A stretch of 64,000 nucleotides of DNA, taken from Arsenicibacter sp965247375 (GTDB lineage Bacteria > Bacteroidota > Bacteroidia > Cytophagales > Spirosomataceae). The stretch lies in contig CBDFHU010000071.1 of assembly GCA_965247375.1 (NCBI GenBank), positions 1-64,000 on the forward strand. Reading direction: 5' to 3'. Both the position numbers and the translations under genes were made by a program. The notes beneath the pieces are model-generated. The model saw nothing but the letters and a program-made list of their open reading frames with translations, did not search any database and was not told where the DNA came from. Below, piece after piece: positions 16,307 through 25,305 of this stretch (the stretch's first letter is position 1; each line of letters opens with the position of its first letter).

Positions 16307-17866
16307 TTATTGATATGCAACTGCTCCCCGTATGTTCTCGTGAGCTGGTATTGTCGTTGTCACAGCTTGTGGCAAGGGGAGCCGGTCAAGTTCATTGTCC
16401 AGGATGCCACGGATGATTTTGTAGGATACACTGCCAAAGTACAGCGCCCGTTCACAGGCTTTTTCCAGCCGGTCAGGTTCTGCCTTTTTCACCAGGGACA
16501 GGATACCGGCACAGGACCGGTAGACTTGTTGGGGATAGGCATTGACAGGAGCATCCAGCCGTTTAAGTACCTGCTCAATAGCCTTGATCAGCCACGGGCC
16601 GGCTTCCCGTGCCTGCTGGCGGAAAAAGTCGGCAGACCACTCGCGGACCCATTGCTGCTGAGCAGGAAGATGAGCAGGCAGGGTCGAATAGCCGTGAGCC
16701 AGACGGCAGCGTGCATGAAACGCAATCCGTTCATGCTGGTAATAGATCTCAACGGTATGATGGGTGTACACCAGCTTAACCTGCTGGCCAACAAACCGGT
16801 AAGGTACACTATAATAGTGCTTATCGGGTTGTAGCAGTACATGACAGTTGAACTGAACTTTGGCCAGCCGGTACTCCTTCAGTTCGTACCCCCCGATCGG
16901 CAGCGGTCGTAACTGAGCAGCCTCTAAGGTCTCGAATCGTTGTCGGCGGCTGTAGGTTTTTCCTTGAAACTGCTGTTGATTATGGGCCTCAACCAGGAGC
17001 ATAATCTGCTGATTAAGCTCCTGTAAGTTGTGGAACGGCCTGTCCTGAAGCGCGGAGTACACCCGCTGATAGAGGATGTTCACTGCCCCTTCAACCAGCG
17101 CCTTATCACGGGGCTTGCGGCTGCGGGCCGGATAGATGCATGTACCGTAGTGAGCCGCAAAATCCTCAATCGTCTCATTCAGTTCCGGTTCATAGCGGTT
17201 GGCAGTTTGTACCGCAGCCTTCAGATTATCAGGAACGATAGCAGCCGGGACTCCACCCATAAAAGTTAGTGCATTACCCAATCCCGCCAGAAAGTCTTCT
17301 TTACGCTGACTGTTCATGGCCATGGCATACGTCAGCTGGCTGCACCCTAATAGGGCGATGAAAAACTCATAGGTAACTGGCTGTTCAGTGGTCGTATCCA
17401 TCACGGTTAACCGCTTGCCGGCAAAGTCAACAAAAAGCTTGTCACCGGCTTTATGCTCGATGTGCATCACTGTTCGCTGAGTCTGAAGCCACTGTTTATA
17501 GCGCAGACAAAACTGGGTATACTGAAGCCCGTCGGGATTGTGCTGCTTGTAGAGCGACCAAAGCTGAAACCGGGTTACGCCCGGCTTACTGAGTTGGATA
17601 TCAAAGTCGGTGAAGCGCTCATACAGATCACCGATACGATCAGCTTTTGGTGCCAGCGGCTGAGTGAATAAGCGGTGGAGCTGGTCGTCCTGCCAGCTAA
17701 GTGCGTGATCCAGAGTGTCAAAATGGCTCTCAATAGTCGCCAGATATTGATCAACTGTTGAACGGGCTAAGGCTAATGTGGCCGCAATGGCCCGCTTGCT
17801 GTAGCCTTGCTGACGGAGTTGGAGAATACGTCGGATCTGATACATGGGTAAGCGTTGGTTAGCCAT
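16307..17866 (-). CDS. istA: IS21-family transposase IstA
   Basis: 519 residues. The N-terminal HTH (MYQIRRILQLRQQGYSKRAI) is followed by an integrase-type DDE catalytic core: FVDFAGK gives the first Asp, IVPDNLKAAV the second and the EGAVNILYQRVY region the Glu. The C-terminal part holds the beta-barrel Mu-transposase-like domain (PIGGYELKEYRLAKVQFNCHV). It cuts and joins the element ends together with IstB. It starts 142 bases from the right end of the element. There is no frameshift or stop, so it is apparently functional. Confidence 0.95.
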   Translation of the reverse strand: MANQRLPMYQIRRILQLRQQGYSKRAIAATLALARSTVDQYLATIESHFDTLDHALSWQDDQLHRLFTQPLAPKADRIGDLYERFTDFDIQLSKPGVTRFQLWSLYKQHNPDGLQYTQFCLRYKQWLQTQRTVMHIEHKAGDKLFVDFAGKRLTVMDTTTEQPVTYEFFIALLGCSQLTYAMAMNSQRKEDFLAGLGNALTFMGGVPAAIVPDNLKAAVQTANRYEPELNETIEDFAAHYGTCIYPARSRKPRDKALVEGAVNILYQRVYSALQDRPFHNLQELNQQIMLLVEAHNQQQFQGKTYSRRQRFETLEAAQLRPLPIGGYELKEYRLAKVQFNCHVLLQPDKHYYSVPYRFVGQQVKLVYTHHTVEIYYQHERIAFHARCRLAHGYSTLPAHLPAQQQWVREWSADFFRQQAREAGPWLIKAIEQVLKRLDAPVNAYPQQVYRSCAGILSLVKKAEPDRLEKACERALYFGSVSYKIIRGILDNELDRLPLPQAVTTTIPAHENIRGAVAYQ

Positions 17867-17914
17867 AGTTGCTCTGCGGGTCAGGGAAAATCTGACTCAC
17901 AGCCAAACTACGGG

Positions 17915-17935
17915 CCTTTTTACACTTATCCACAG
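17915..17935 (-). repeat. IS21 inner terminal inverted repeat, right
   Basis: Exact inverted copy of 15495-15515. Two further attccgg...ggcca units lie outward of it, as at the left end, but with a wider spacing of about 23 bases between the two. Confidence 0.85.
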
Positions 17936-18064
17936 CTGGCCTGATATAGCCGGAATGCATGGCTTGTCATCGCCGTATTAACTGGCCTGCTTTAGACCGG
18001 AATACTCAGTCATTCCATTTGTAGAATGGGCGTGGAATAATGAGATGTATTTAAAGGTTTCTTG

Positions 18065-19279
18065 TCATCCTGTTTGCGTACTTGTCTTACTCAATGACTG
18101 AATAAAAACCTCTTCCAAATAATCAGCGTACCGCTGCATCATGATTGTTCGTTGCTCCAGAAATTTGGCCCGGTCATAAGCCCGGTCGGTGCTGGTTTTG
18201 GGAACGTGTGCCAGTTGTCGGTCGGCGATTTCGTGCGTAAACCCTAACTTCTCTTTCAAAATGCCAAGAGCTAACGATCTGAAACCATGACCTGTCATGC
18301 GATGGCTGTACCCCATACGCTTTAAAGCTACTAGAATAGTGCCTTTGCTCATTGGTTTTCTGGGTCTCGGCAAACTGGGGAATACGTGATCACGTTTGCC
18401 ATTCATAGATTTTAGTTCATGAAGGATTTCGAGTGCCTGTTTGGACAGAGGAACCAAATGTGGACTCCGCATTTTCATCCGTTCCGCCGGAATTGTCCAT
18501 AAGGCCCGATCAAAATCAATTTCTGACCATTGAGCTTCAATCAGTTCGCCGGTGCGCACGAATGTCAAAAACATCAACCTGATCGCTAAATAAGTCTGGC
18601 GATATAACCGGGCTTTATGGTTGTGGAGAGCAGTCAAGAACTGGGGCAACTCATCAATATCAATCGAGGCAAAATGCCCTTTCTTGTACTTTTTCAGAGC
18701 TGTTTCAAGCCCAATAGTTGGATCATATTCAGTGCGACCGGTTGCCACTGAATATTTAAAAATATGGCTAATGATCTGCTTGATACGTCGGGCCATTTCG
18801 GGCGCGGTTTTTTCAGTCTTTTGGAGGCAGGCTAAAATAACGACGGGTTTAAGCGTGTTGAGTGGGAAGCGCCCCAGATCATCGAAAGCGTATTTTTCGA
18901 GCCGATGCAAAAGAGTTTTAGCATAGCGAGGGTCCCAGCTATCAAGCCCTTTACTATGCCATTCTCGGGCAACCTGTTCAAAGGTCTGGGAGCTTTCATA
19001 GGAAGCTAAAGCCCTTTTCTCGATCTTGCGCAAGACGGGGTCAAAACCGTTCCGTAATTCTTCCTTGATCCGGTCTTTTTCCTTACGGGCATCAATCAGC
19101 TTAACGCGGGGGTATACGCCAATAGAAATTCTCTTCTCCTTATTGCATAATCTATACTTGAGTTTCCAGTACCGCCCCCCTGATGGATGGACCTCCAAAT
19201 AAAGCCCCTCACCGTCTGATAATTTATACGGTTTGTCTTTCGGCTTTGCCGTGCGGCATAGAGCATCCGATAATGGCAT
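18065..19279 (-). CDS. P4-type tyrosine integrase (second integrase of the region)
   Basis: 404 residues with the DUF4102-type N-terminal domain (LSDALCRTAKPKDKPYKLSDGEGLYLEV) typical of phage P4 and pathogenicity-island integrases. The catalytic residues are present: Arg in FVRTGELIEAQW (about 240), His-x-x-Arg in TGHGFRSLA (about 331), His in RQLAHVPK and Tyr in DRAYDRA (about 365). This is a different subfamily from the integrase at 1930. P4-type integrases usually sit at the edge of their element with the attachment site upstream of the gene, here near 19.3-19.6 kb. Its presence in the middle of the larger element suggests that one element inserted into another or that two fused. The gene is intact. 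Confidence 0.95.
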   Translation of the reverse strand: MPLSDALCRTAKPKDKPYKLSDGEGLYLEVHPSGGRYWKLKYRLCNKEKRISIGVYPRVKLIDARKEKDRIKEELRNGFDPVLRKIEKRALASYESSQTFEQVAREWHSKGLDSWDPRYAKTLLHRLEKYAFDDLGRFPLNTLKPVVILACLQKTEKTAPEMARRIKQIISHIFKYSVATGRTEYDPTIGLETALKKYKKGHFASIDIDELPQFLTALHNHKARLYRQTYLAIRLMFLTFVRTGELIEAQWSEIDFDRALWTIPAERMKMRSPHLVPLSKQALEILHELKSMNGKRDHVFPSLPRPRKPMSKGTILVALKRMGYSHRMTGHGFRSLALGILKEKLGFTHEIADRQLAHVPKTSTDRAYDRAKFLEQRTIMMQRYADYLEEVFIQSLSKTSTQTG

Positions 19280-19732
19280 CTCAATTTTTCCTTTCTCTCA
19301 CAGGTGGTATATAGCTAGTGGAAAGTGGGGGACCAGAATTATGCAATAAGGCAAAAAGTCCCCCTTTGGTCCCCCAAATTTGATCAATGTGGGGTAACGC
19401 CAATAGGTGTCTGTAAAGGAAAGGATACGCGAAAAGCCCTGAAAAAACCGAGTTTTTTCAAGATTGTTAAGAACAAATAAGTTTGGATAAAAAGAGTTTT
19501 GGCTCCTCGAGCAGGATTCCATTTTTTTATCTAACCCTAAGAATACATTGTCTTTTAGAAATTCATTCTTCCGTTAAGGTTCCCCACTTAGTCCCCCAAT
19601 AGAGCATACTGGCGTGTGAAACCCTCCATTTAAGGTAATGCACTTTGATTGGCGTTTCAAGGTTAAAATGAACGTTTAGGTTGGCGATCACATGATGTTC
19701 AAGATCGCTCTATTAAACATAAATAAATCAGC
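19280..19732. repeat. Integrase upstream region with repeated GGGGGAC motifs
   Basis: This 453-base region has no convincing gene. It holds GGGGGACC at 19327-19334 on the plus strand and the complementary gtccccc at 19358-19364, ggtccccc at 19368-19375 and gtccccc at 19591-19597, plus a related ggttcccc at 19579-19585. A short hairpin, tgaaaaaac/gttttttca, is at 19440-19460. Clusters of short repeats upstream of an integrase gene are typical of arm-type binding sites around attP. The attachment core was not found because no second copy is evident. Confidence 0.45.
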
Positions 19733-22700
19733 TCACTCAAAACTTTCATCTACTTTTCGATTCCAGGATTCTTCCTGTTGCTTCCAAGATGCAATAGCCT
19801 TTTGCAAATTTAAATGTGCCTTTCTCGCCCAAGCTGCAATTTCGGCATTCTCATGATTGAAGAAATTCTCAAAAAGCACAAGTCTTGTCTGCATCATAAG
19901 TGACCAATTGCTCCGCCCATATCCTGAACGTATTCCATCTTCAAGTTCAGGTAAAATATCTTTTAGATTGGGAGCTTTATCAAGAATCGTCCAAACGATT
20001 GATATCCAAGACATTTGCCCGTTTTGTTCTTCCTGGATTAAACTCGGGATCACACTAAGCAGCAATTTATAACGTGTATATGGGCGAATGTCACACCAGC
20101 GAATTAAGATTTCTTCAGGGATTTTATAAAATGGGCTTTGGTTCCGCTCAAAGTCATTGCGTAGCAATCTGTAGCTTTCATATTCTTTTAGTTTTTCTGC
20201 ATCAACAATATTATCTAGGAAAGCTAGAGGCTGATGAGCAGCAATACTATTTAAAAACATGCTGAAATTGGAATGGTTAAACTGATAAGGTGCCATCGAA
20301 TCAACAAAATTCTTGCAGATGGCAATAGCACTTTGAACGGCTTCCTCACCAACAAGGCATACTTCGGCAATTGCACTCAATTCATGGTCAAGAGTATGGA
20401 TGTTTACTGCGCTTAATGTGTAATCAACATTTTCTAATACAATTCGACCTGCACTAATCAATGCTTCGCTATATTTTTGAGGTTCTTCCTGAAAAAACCT
20501 CATTTTTAATATATCTGAAGCAACGGAATTACCTTGTTCTCTAAAGTTTATTTTTAGTAGTAGTTCGGCAAGACAGTCGTCAGGTATTGTCTGATGATTT
20601 CTTCCATTGCCTAACAAAACAAATCTAGTAATAGAAATTGTTAAATCATCAAGTGCTTTATGAATACGTTTGACACCTAAATCATCTATTACGATTGATG
20701 TTTGAAAATCAGGAAACCATGTTTTCAACAGTGAATGTGTTAACACATCATCTAGAATAATATTGGCTGTTTCAGGCTCGTCAATTGATAGTTGGCAAAA
20801 AAATCCTAATAACAACTTTACATTAGCTTTATCTTTAGGAGTCTGTTCAATTTGTTTCTTTAGGGTATCCCACATTGACATTGAATTATCGCAGCCTTTA
20901 GCTAACCCTTTACCAAGCGACCACAGTCTCACTCCCTCTACTGCAACTAAGTCGGGTAAAAGTTTCATCAGATCTATTTCACTTTGAGCCAGTTGAACAC
21001 CCAAATTAACTGTAATTTCTTCCGCACGGGCCCAACTTAAACTTGCAGTAGTTTTATTGCCATCATCAGATTCAATAATTTCAAATATCCTGCTACGCTC
21101 CGACAATGCATATATTCTAATTTTTTCGACTAGACTCAAAGGCATTAAGTCTGCGACTACATTCTTGATTCGCTCTAAAATGTCATTTTCTAAATCATCT
21201 TTATCATAATAAATAATGCTTCGAGCCTCTACCCACCCATCTTGCCAATTGCCGTTACCAGTTATCTTTTTTACGGCCATCTCCAACTCATCATACATAC
21301 ATGCTTTTGTCCAAAGGCATCGGAAATTATCAGCTAATACTTTTTTTGCTTTAAGAGCAACTACTCCCTTAAGCAAAGCTAAATCAACTGATTTTTCGAT
21401 GAAAAATTTATACCATTCAACAATTTTCTCGCGTGTCTTTGGTAGATATCCATAGTCTCTTGGTCTGGCACCAAAATCAAAATTATGCATAGACTGAAAA
21501 TGGCATGCCTCGAGTGCCGAGTCTAAGAGTAAAAAGCCTAAATCCTGTCTATTGGTATTCGTTGAGCTTACCAGTTCATGAATAATCGAGTACCGCACTT
21601 CTGCTGAGGCATGAGTTCCCGATAAGAAAAGTGGAAACAGAGACTTTAGTACTTTTCTAGTTGAATTCGTATTTTCATCAACTCGTTCACTCAAAGCGAA
21701 TCGTACTATAATTCTGGTACTTTGGATAAATAAATTTTCATCAAAAGCCAATGATCTTAATAGACTTACAAACTGATAATAATGGCTATTCGAGCGTGAT
21801 GTGAACCTTTCATTAGTTGCGGATCGCTCAATGGCCTCCAACACTTTATCTGGAGCAACAGGAGCTATATTCTCTAAAGCACTTATTCCCAATTGATTTA
21901 AATTATCTAATTTCCCTAGCCAGCCGTCTTCTTTAAGCCAGCCTGTAACGAGTTGGACAGCTGCATCACAGTCGTGTAAGAAACTTAGCCGACGGGTAAA
22001 TGATTTTAGCAACCTTTCTGAAGCAGAGCAAAGGAAAGTGGATTGAATATGAGCTACCGGGATACTCTCTAATGCTTTTTTTGCCAGGCGATTAGCAATA
22101 GCGTGAGGTAAAACGGCACGCCAAATACTTCTCGATTGCACTAAATCCCGACGTTTAAGTTCTGCTGCATCATTATAAAGGTCGTTTGAAGTTTTGCTAA
22201 TTAGTGATGCCAGAACCGATAATTCTGATTCAGCTTCGGTATTTGTTCCCTCGAAAGAGTACACTAATGATAGGACTTGCGCTGACTTTATTAAGTCAGC
22301 ATTAAAACTATTCCTTTGTTGAAACAGGCGCTCAAACAGTTCTTCATTATGAAACCCAGATACGGTTTCACCACGCCGAACAGTACCGGCAAGGGCAAGA
22401 GCAATTCTGGCGTTTCCGCCTGCAAAATTGGCAATCGTTCTTCTATCAACTTCACTTAGATAATCGAAGCGTTTTTGGATCAGTTTCTGAATCAGATCAT
22501 CACTGGCAGGTTCAAGACGAAAAACCTGTGTTTCTTCTGGCAGATCATCACGAACGTCGTATTCAACAGTTAGCAAGCTGATGGTGCTTTTGGGCCCTGA
22601 ACAAACTTCTGCAAGTTTTCGATGCAAATCAGGCGGGCAATTATCCACTACTAACGTAACAGTTGCCTCTTGTGTGATAAGTTGTTGAGCAAGTGTTCTT

Positions 22701-23551
22701 GGGTCCGGCTCTGGTCCGTTTGATATATCTGTATATAAAACCTGTGATGAATTTAATGCTCCTTCACCAATGCTTTCATCAAATACAGCTTGGACAAACC
22801 TCGTTTTTCCAACACCCGATAGGCCAGCCAACCGGATGCAGGTCCCCGAAGCAGAAAGGATACTTCTGATTTTATTGATACCATTAATTATATCAATTTC
22901 ACTTTCTTTAGCTTCTTCTGTTCCGTTGTATAGCCTGACTTTTTCGTCAATTAAGTACGGTTCCTGCTCTTGGCCTGGCCAAGCCCAATTTTCGTATGGT
23001 TGCCAGCCTTTAAGGGCACGACCAATTTTGTTGCGAACCCACAAAATCAGCGACGGATGGGTCCTTACCCATGTAGCTACCCTGCCCCTGTCATAAAAGT
23101 CCAAGGCTATGTGATCACAATCAAGCTCATTAGCTATTGCGTCTCTCATGGTTTGGAGTCGGGTCTCTAAGGCTGAACCGGTAACCGATGCAGCTGAGCT
23201 AACGATAATATAGCTGCCTCTGCTGCCAATAAGCGATTTAATTGAATCTCTAACAATACCCTTAGGCTTTATTTCGCTTAGTATTTCCTTGGAACGCATA
23301 GCTGGCTTTTTAACCTGAAAGCCCGTCTTTGCTCTTGGAATAAATCCCCCAGGCAAAGGATTGGGAATATCGACTATAACATCGAGACCGCCATCTTTAG
23401 CATCTTGATGTCCGCTCCAAATTACCCCACTTGGTGAAATTCTATTGCATTTGCATTCTGCTTCACAAAGTAATCCGATGAGTTCTCTTAACTGACCATC
23501 ACTCAATAATGAGATATCTTCTCCCGAAATTTCTAACATTTGTTGCATCAC
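19733..23551 (-). CDS. Large STAND-type NTPase with N-terminal nuclease-like domain (Avs-like)
   Basis: 1272 residues. The first 90 residues have the PD-(D/E)xK restriction-nuclease pattern: Glu30, then Asp57 in DGGLDVIVD, then Gln79-Val-Lys81 in GFQVKKP. A P-loop NTPase follows with Walker A GLSGVGKT at 243-250 and Walker B TLVVDN at 299-304. It is followed by a FRLEPASDDLIQKLIQKRF winged-helix-like region. The remaining 800 residues are helical and repeat-like without catalytic motifs, as expected of a sensor. This order (effector, NTPase, long helical sensor) is that of antiviral STAND proteins, which detect a phage protein, assemble and release a DNA-degrading effector. Assignment to a particular Avs type is not possible. 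A/T-rich, in a defence island. Confidence 0.75.
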   Translation of the reverse strand: MMQQMLEISGEDISLLSDGQLRELIGLLCEAECKCNRISPSGVIWSGHQDAKDGGLDVIVDIPNPLPGGFIPRAKTGFQVKKPAMRSKEILSEIKPKGIVRDSIKSLIGSRGSYIIVSSAASVTGSALETRLQTMRDAIANELDCDHIALDFYDRGRVATWVRTHPSLILWVRNKIGRALKGWQPYENWAWPGQEQEPYLIDEKVRLYNGTEEAKESEIDIINGINKIRSILSASGTCIRLAGLSGVGKTRFVQAVFDESIGEGALNSSQVLYTDISNGPEPDPRTLAQQLITQEATVTLVVDNCPPDLHRKLAEVCSGPKSTISLLTVEYDVRDDLPEETQVFRLEPASDDLIQKLIQKRFDYLSEVDRRTIANFAGGNARIALALAGTVRRGETVSGFHNEELFERLFQQRNSFNADLIKSAQVLSLVYSFEGTNTEAESELSVLASLISKTSNDLYNDAAELKRRDLVQSRSIWRAVLPHAIANRLAKKALESIPVAHIQSTFLCSASERLLKSFTRRLSFLHDCDAAVQLVTGWLKEDGWLGKLDNLNQLGISALENIAPVAPDKVLEAIERSATNERFTSRSNSHYYQFVSLLRSLAFDENLFIQSTRIIVRFALSERVDENTNSTRKVLKSLFPLFLSGTHASAEVRYSIIHELVSSTNTNRQDLGFLLLDSALEACHFQSMHNFDFGARPRDYGYLPKTREKIVEWYKFFIEKSVDLALLKGVVALKAKKVLADNFRCLWTKACMYDELEMAVKKITGNGNWQDGWVEARSIIYYDKDDLENDILERIKNVVADLMPLSLVEKIRIYALSERSRIFEIIESDDGNKTTASLSWARAEEITVNLGVQLAQSEIDLMKLLPDLVAVEGVRLWSLGKGLAKGCDNSMSMWDTLKKQIEQTPKDKANVKLLLGFFCQLSIDEPETANIILDDVLTHSLLKTWFPDFQTSIVIDDLGVKRIHKALDDLTISITRFVLLGNGRNHQTIPDDCLAELLLKINFREQGNSVASDILKMRFFQEEPQKYSEALISAGRIVLENVDYTLSAVNIHTLDHELSAIAEVCLVGEEAVQSAIAICKNFVDSMAPYQFNHSNFSMFLNSIAAHQPLAFLDNIVDAEKLKEYESYRLLRNDFERNQSPFYKIPEEILIRWCDIRPYTRYKLLLSVIPSLIQEEQNGQMSWISIVWTILDKAPNLKDILPELEDGIRSGYGRSNWSLMMQTRLVLFENFFNHENAEIAAWARKAHLNLQKAIASWKQQEESWNRKVDESFE

Positions 23552-23651
23552 ACTGTTGAGACGTCAATTAACGGCTGATTTTTTGAGGCGCGCGTTTATG
23601 GCTTGTATAGTTTGATAATTCATTCAACTACTCTTTTGGCCTTTTTGCATT

Positions 23652-24683
23652 TTATGGCGTTTCCGAATCTGGTGAGCCTAACTCCCGTTCCAGATCTTCA
23701 ATTGTTGGTAGAGTACCTTTCAGATCGTTTGGTATGCTCTCGGTCAACTGGTAAGCTGAAATTCCAATCGGTTTATTTATATCCTTTAGTGCGTACTCAG
23801 CAATGACTTTATCTTTATCCTGACAGATTAATAGGCCTATACTGGGCTGGTCGGCTTCGGTTTTTAGTTGCGCATCCACAACCGAGAGATAGAAATTGAG
23901 CTTTCCGGCGTATTCCGGCAGAAACTTGCCACGTTTTAGTTCAATGACTACATAACAACGCAGTTTTAAATGATAAAAGAGGAGATCGAGATAGAAATCC
24001 TGATCACTGACTTCCAGATGATATTGTCTGCCCACAAAAGCAAAACCAGCCCCCAATTCTAGTAAGAATTTGGTGATATGGCTGGTCAGCGCATGTTCCA
24101 AATCCCGTTCCTGATAGTCTTCCCGTAGGGTTAGAAAATCGAACAGATAAGGGTCTTTGGTCATCTGTTGCGCCAAGTCAGATTGTGGAGTAGGCAAGCG
24201 ATCTTCAAAATTGGTGATTGCCTTCCCTTGTCGCTCGTATAAACCAGCTTTGATTTGCAAGCTCAGGATGTCACGCGACCAGCCGTGTTCAAAGGCTTTT
24301 GCCATATAAAACTGGCGTGCTTCCGGTTGCTTGGTCTTCTCCAAAAGGATTAGGTGATGCGACCACGGCAATTGTGCAACGGGCCGTTGCACAAATTCAG
24401 GATCGGGAAATGCCTCGGCGAATTTCCGCATATAGAGGAGGTTACGGCGAGACAACCCTTGCATCTCTGGGAAATCGGAGCGGAGGTCAGCCGCCAGCCG
24501 ATCGATGATTTTGGCCCCCCAACCGGCCTGTTGTTGCTGGGTTAAGATCACTTTACCAATAGTCCAATAAAGCTGTAGGAGCTCGGCATTGGCAGCTATA
24601 GTAGCCCGTAAACGGGCTTGCCGGATTTTGGCTTTTAGTTCATCCAGCAGTTGGACGTAATTATCGGGTAGAGTCTGTGCCAT
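23652..24683 (-). CDS. PDDEXK nuclease domain protein, DUF1016/YhcG family
   Basis: 343 residues. The N-terminal half is the DUF1016 helical domain (LLQLYWTIGKVILTQQQQAGWGAKII...LRSDFPEMQGLSRRNLLYMRKFAE). The C-terminal half has the nuclease core: FYLDLLFYH (Asp) and CYVVIELKRGKF (Glu-x-Lys), the PD-(D/E)xK active site. YhcG-type proteins are common next to restriction-modification and other defence genes, and their precise biological role is unsettled. It lies on the same strand as the STAND gene (gap 100 bases) and the downstream side of the radical SAM cluster (gap 94 bases). The family call is firm; the defence role is inferred from the location. Confidence 0.92.
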   Translation of the reverse strand: MAQTLPDNYVQLLDELKAKIRQARLRATIAANAELLQLYWTIGKVILTQQQQAGWGAKIIDRLAADLRSDFPEMQGLSRRNLLYMRKFAEAFPDPEFVQRPVAQLPWSHHLILLEKTKQPEARQFYMAKAFEHGWSRDILSLQIKAGLYERQGKAITNFEDRLPTPQSDLAQQMTKDPYLFDFLTLREDYQERDLEHALTSHITKFLLELGAGFAFVGRQYHLEVSDQDFYLDLLFYHLKLRCYVVIELKRGKFLPEYAGKLNFYLSVVDAQLKTEADQPSIGLLICQDKDKVIAEYALKDINKPIGISAYQLTESIPNDLKGTLPTIEDLERELGSPDSETP

Positions 24684-24777
24684 GAATAGCTAAGATAGCA
24701 CATAGAAGGGAGAGAACGAAAGGCGTTTTCATTCGGTCTTAATTTACGTAAGACAGAGAAACGATTAACGTAAAAAG

Positions 24778-25293
24778 CTATTCCAGAATATTTCTCGCAA
24801 ACCAATGAAAATCTCGTTCTATGGTCATTCTGTTATTGTAAATGTCCCGAAATTCAACTTTTAGCCGAATTGGGCTTAGCTGCCGCCTGACGTGCTGCGC
24901 TTCTTCGCCCCTCTCTAATCGGGTTTCAAAAATGACTAAATGCCCGCTGGGCAAAATCACTTTTTGCACCGATTCATTCACCCCAATCGCCGTGTAGGAT
25001 TGACGGGGCAGTACCAGACATTCTTCAATGGACGTATACAATTGGCTATCTTTTACAAAATGGAGTTTATCAACCAGCATGGGCCCCAAGCCATTGTTGG
25101 TTACATGCACATACAGATGGCCCTGCCGATCTTCCAGATTAATTTGGCCCAACGGTTTGAGCGACTTTTCGTTATGTATCCGTTGCAGGTACAATTGATA
25201 AAAGGTGGCCAACAGAGCCAACCACGAAATCAGAATAGCGATATTGCCTGCCATTTTCAGCCTGACCTTTCCTATCCAGTCTGAAACGAGCAT
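24778..25293 (-). CDS. Membrane-anchored protein next to the radical SAM enzyme
   Basis: 171 residues beginning MLVSDWIGKVRLKMAGNIA. One hydrophobic segment (NIAILISWLALLATFYQLYL, about 17-36) is followed by a soluble, beta-rich domain of about 130 residues (VHVTNNGLGPMLVDKLHFV, IRLKVEFRDIYNN). There is no signal peptidase site, so it is likely anchored by its N-terminus. No enzyme motif is visible. It follows the radical SAM gene by only 12 bases and probably belongs to the same operon, as a helper, receptor or immunity-type protein of the putative peptide system. That role is inference from position alone. Confidence 0.65.
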   Translation of the reverse strand: MLVSDWIGKVRLKMAGNIAILISWLALLATFYQLYLQRIHNEKSLKPLGQINLEDRQGHLYVHVTNNGLGPMLVDKLHFVKDSQLYTSIEECLVLPRQSYTAIGVNESVQKVILPSGHLVIFETRLERGEEAQHVRRQLSPIRLKVEFRDIYNNRMTIERDFHWFARNILE

Positions 25294-25305
25294 ACGCCCA
25301 GGGAG

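Larger units (their letters stand above)
15447..18008. mobile_element. IS21-family insertion sequence (about 2.56 kb)
   Basis: It contains istA and istB in the usual overlap-free tandem. Terminal inverted repeats are long and built of several units. The innermost unit, ctgtggataagtgtaaaaag(g), is identical at 15495-15515 and, inverted, at 17915-17935. Outside it each end has two copies of an attccgg(N8-9)ggcca unit (15452 and 15474 on the left; near 17945 and 17985 inverted on the right). The five bases GTCAT flank the proposed ends (15442-15446 and 18009-18013), fitting the 4-8 base duplication made by IS21 elements. The exact outer ends are inferred. It sits between the excisionase-like gene and the P4-type integrase. 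Confidence 0.85.
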
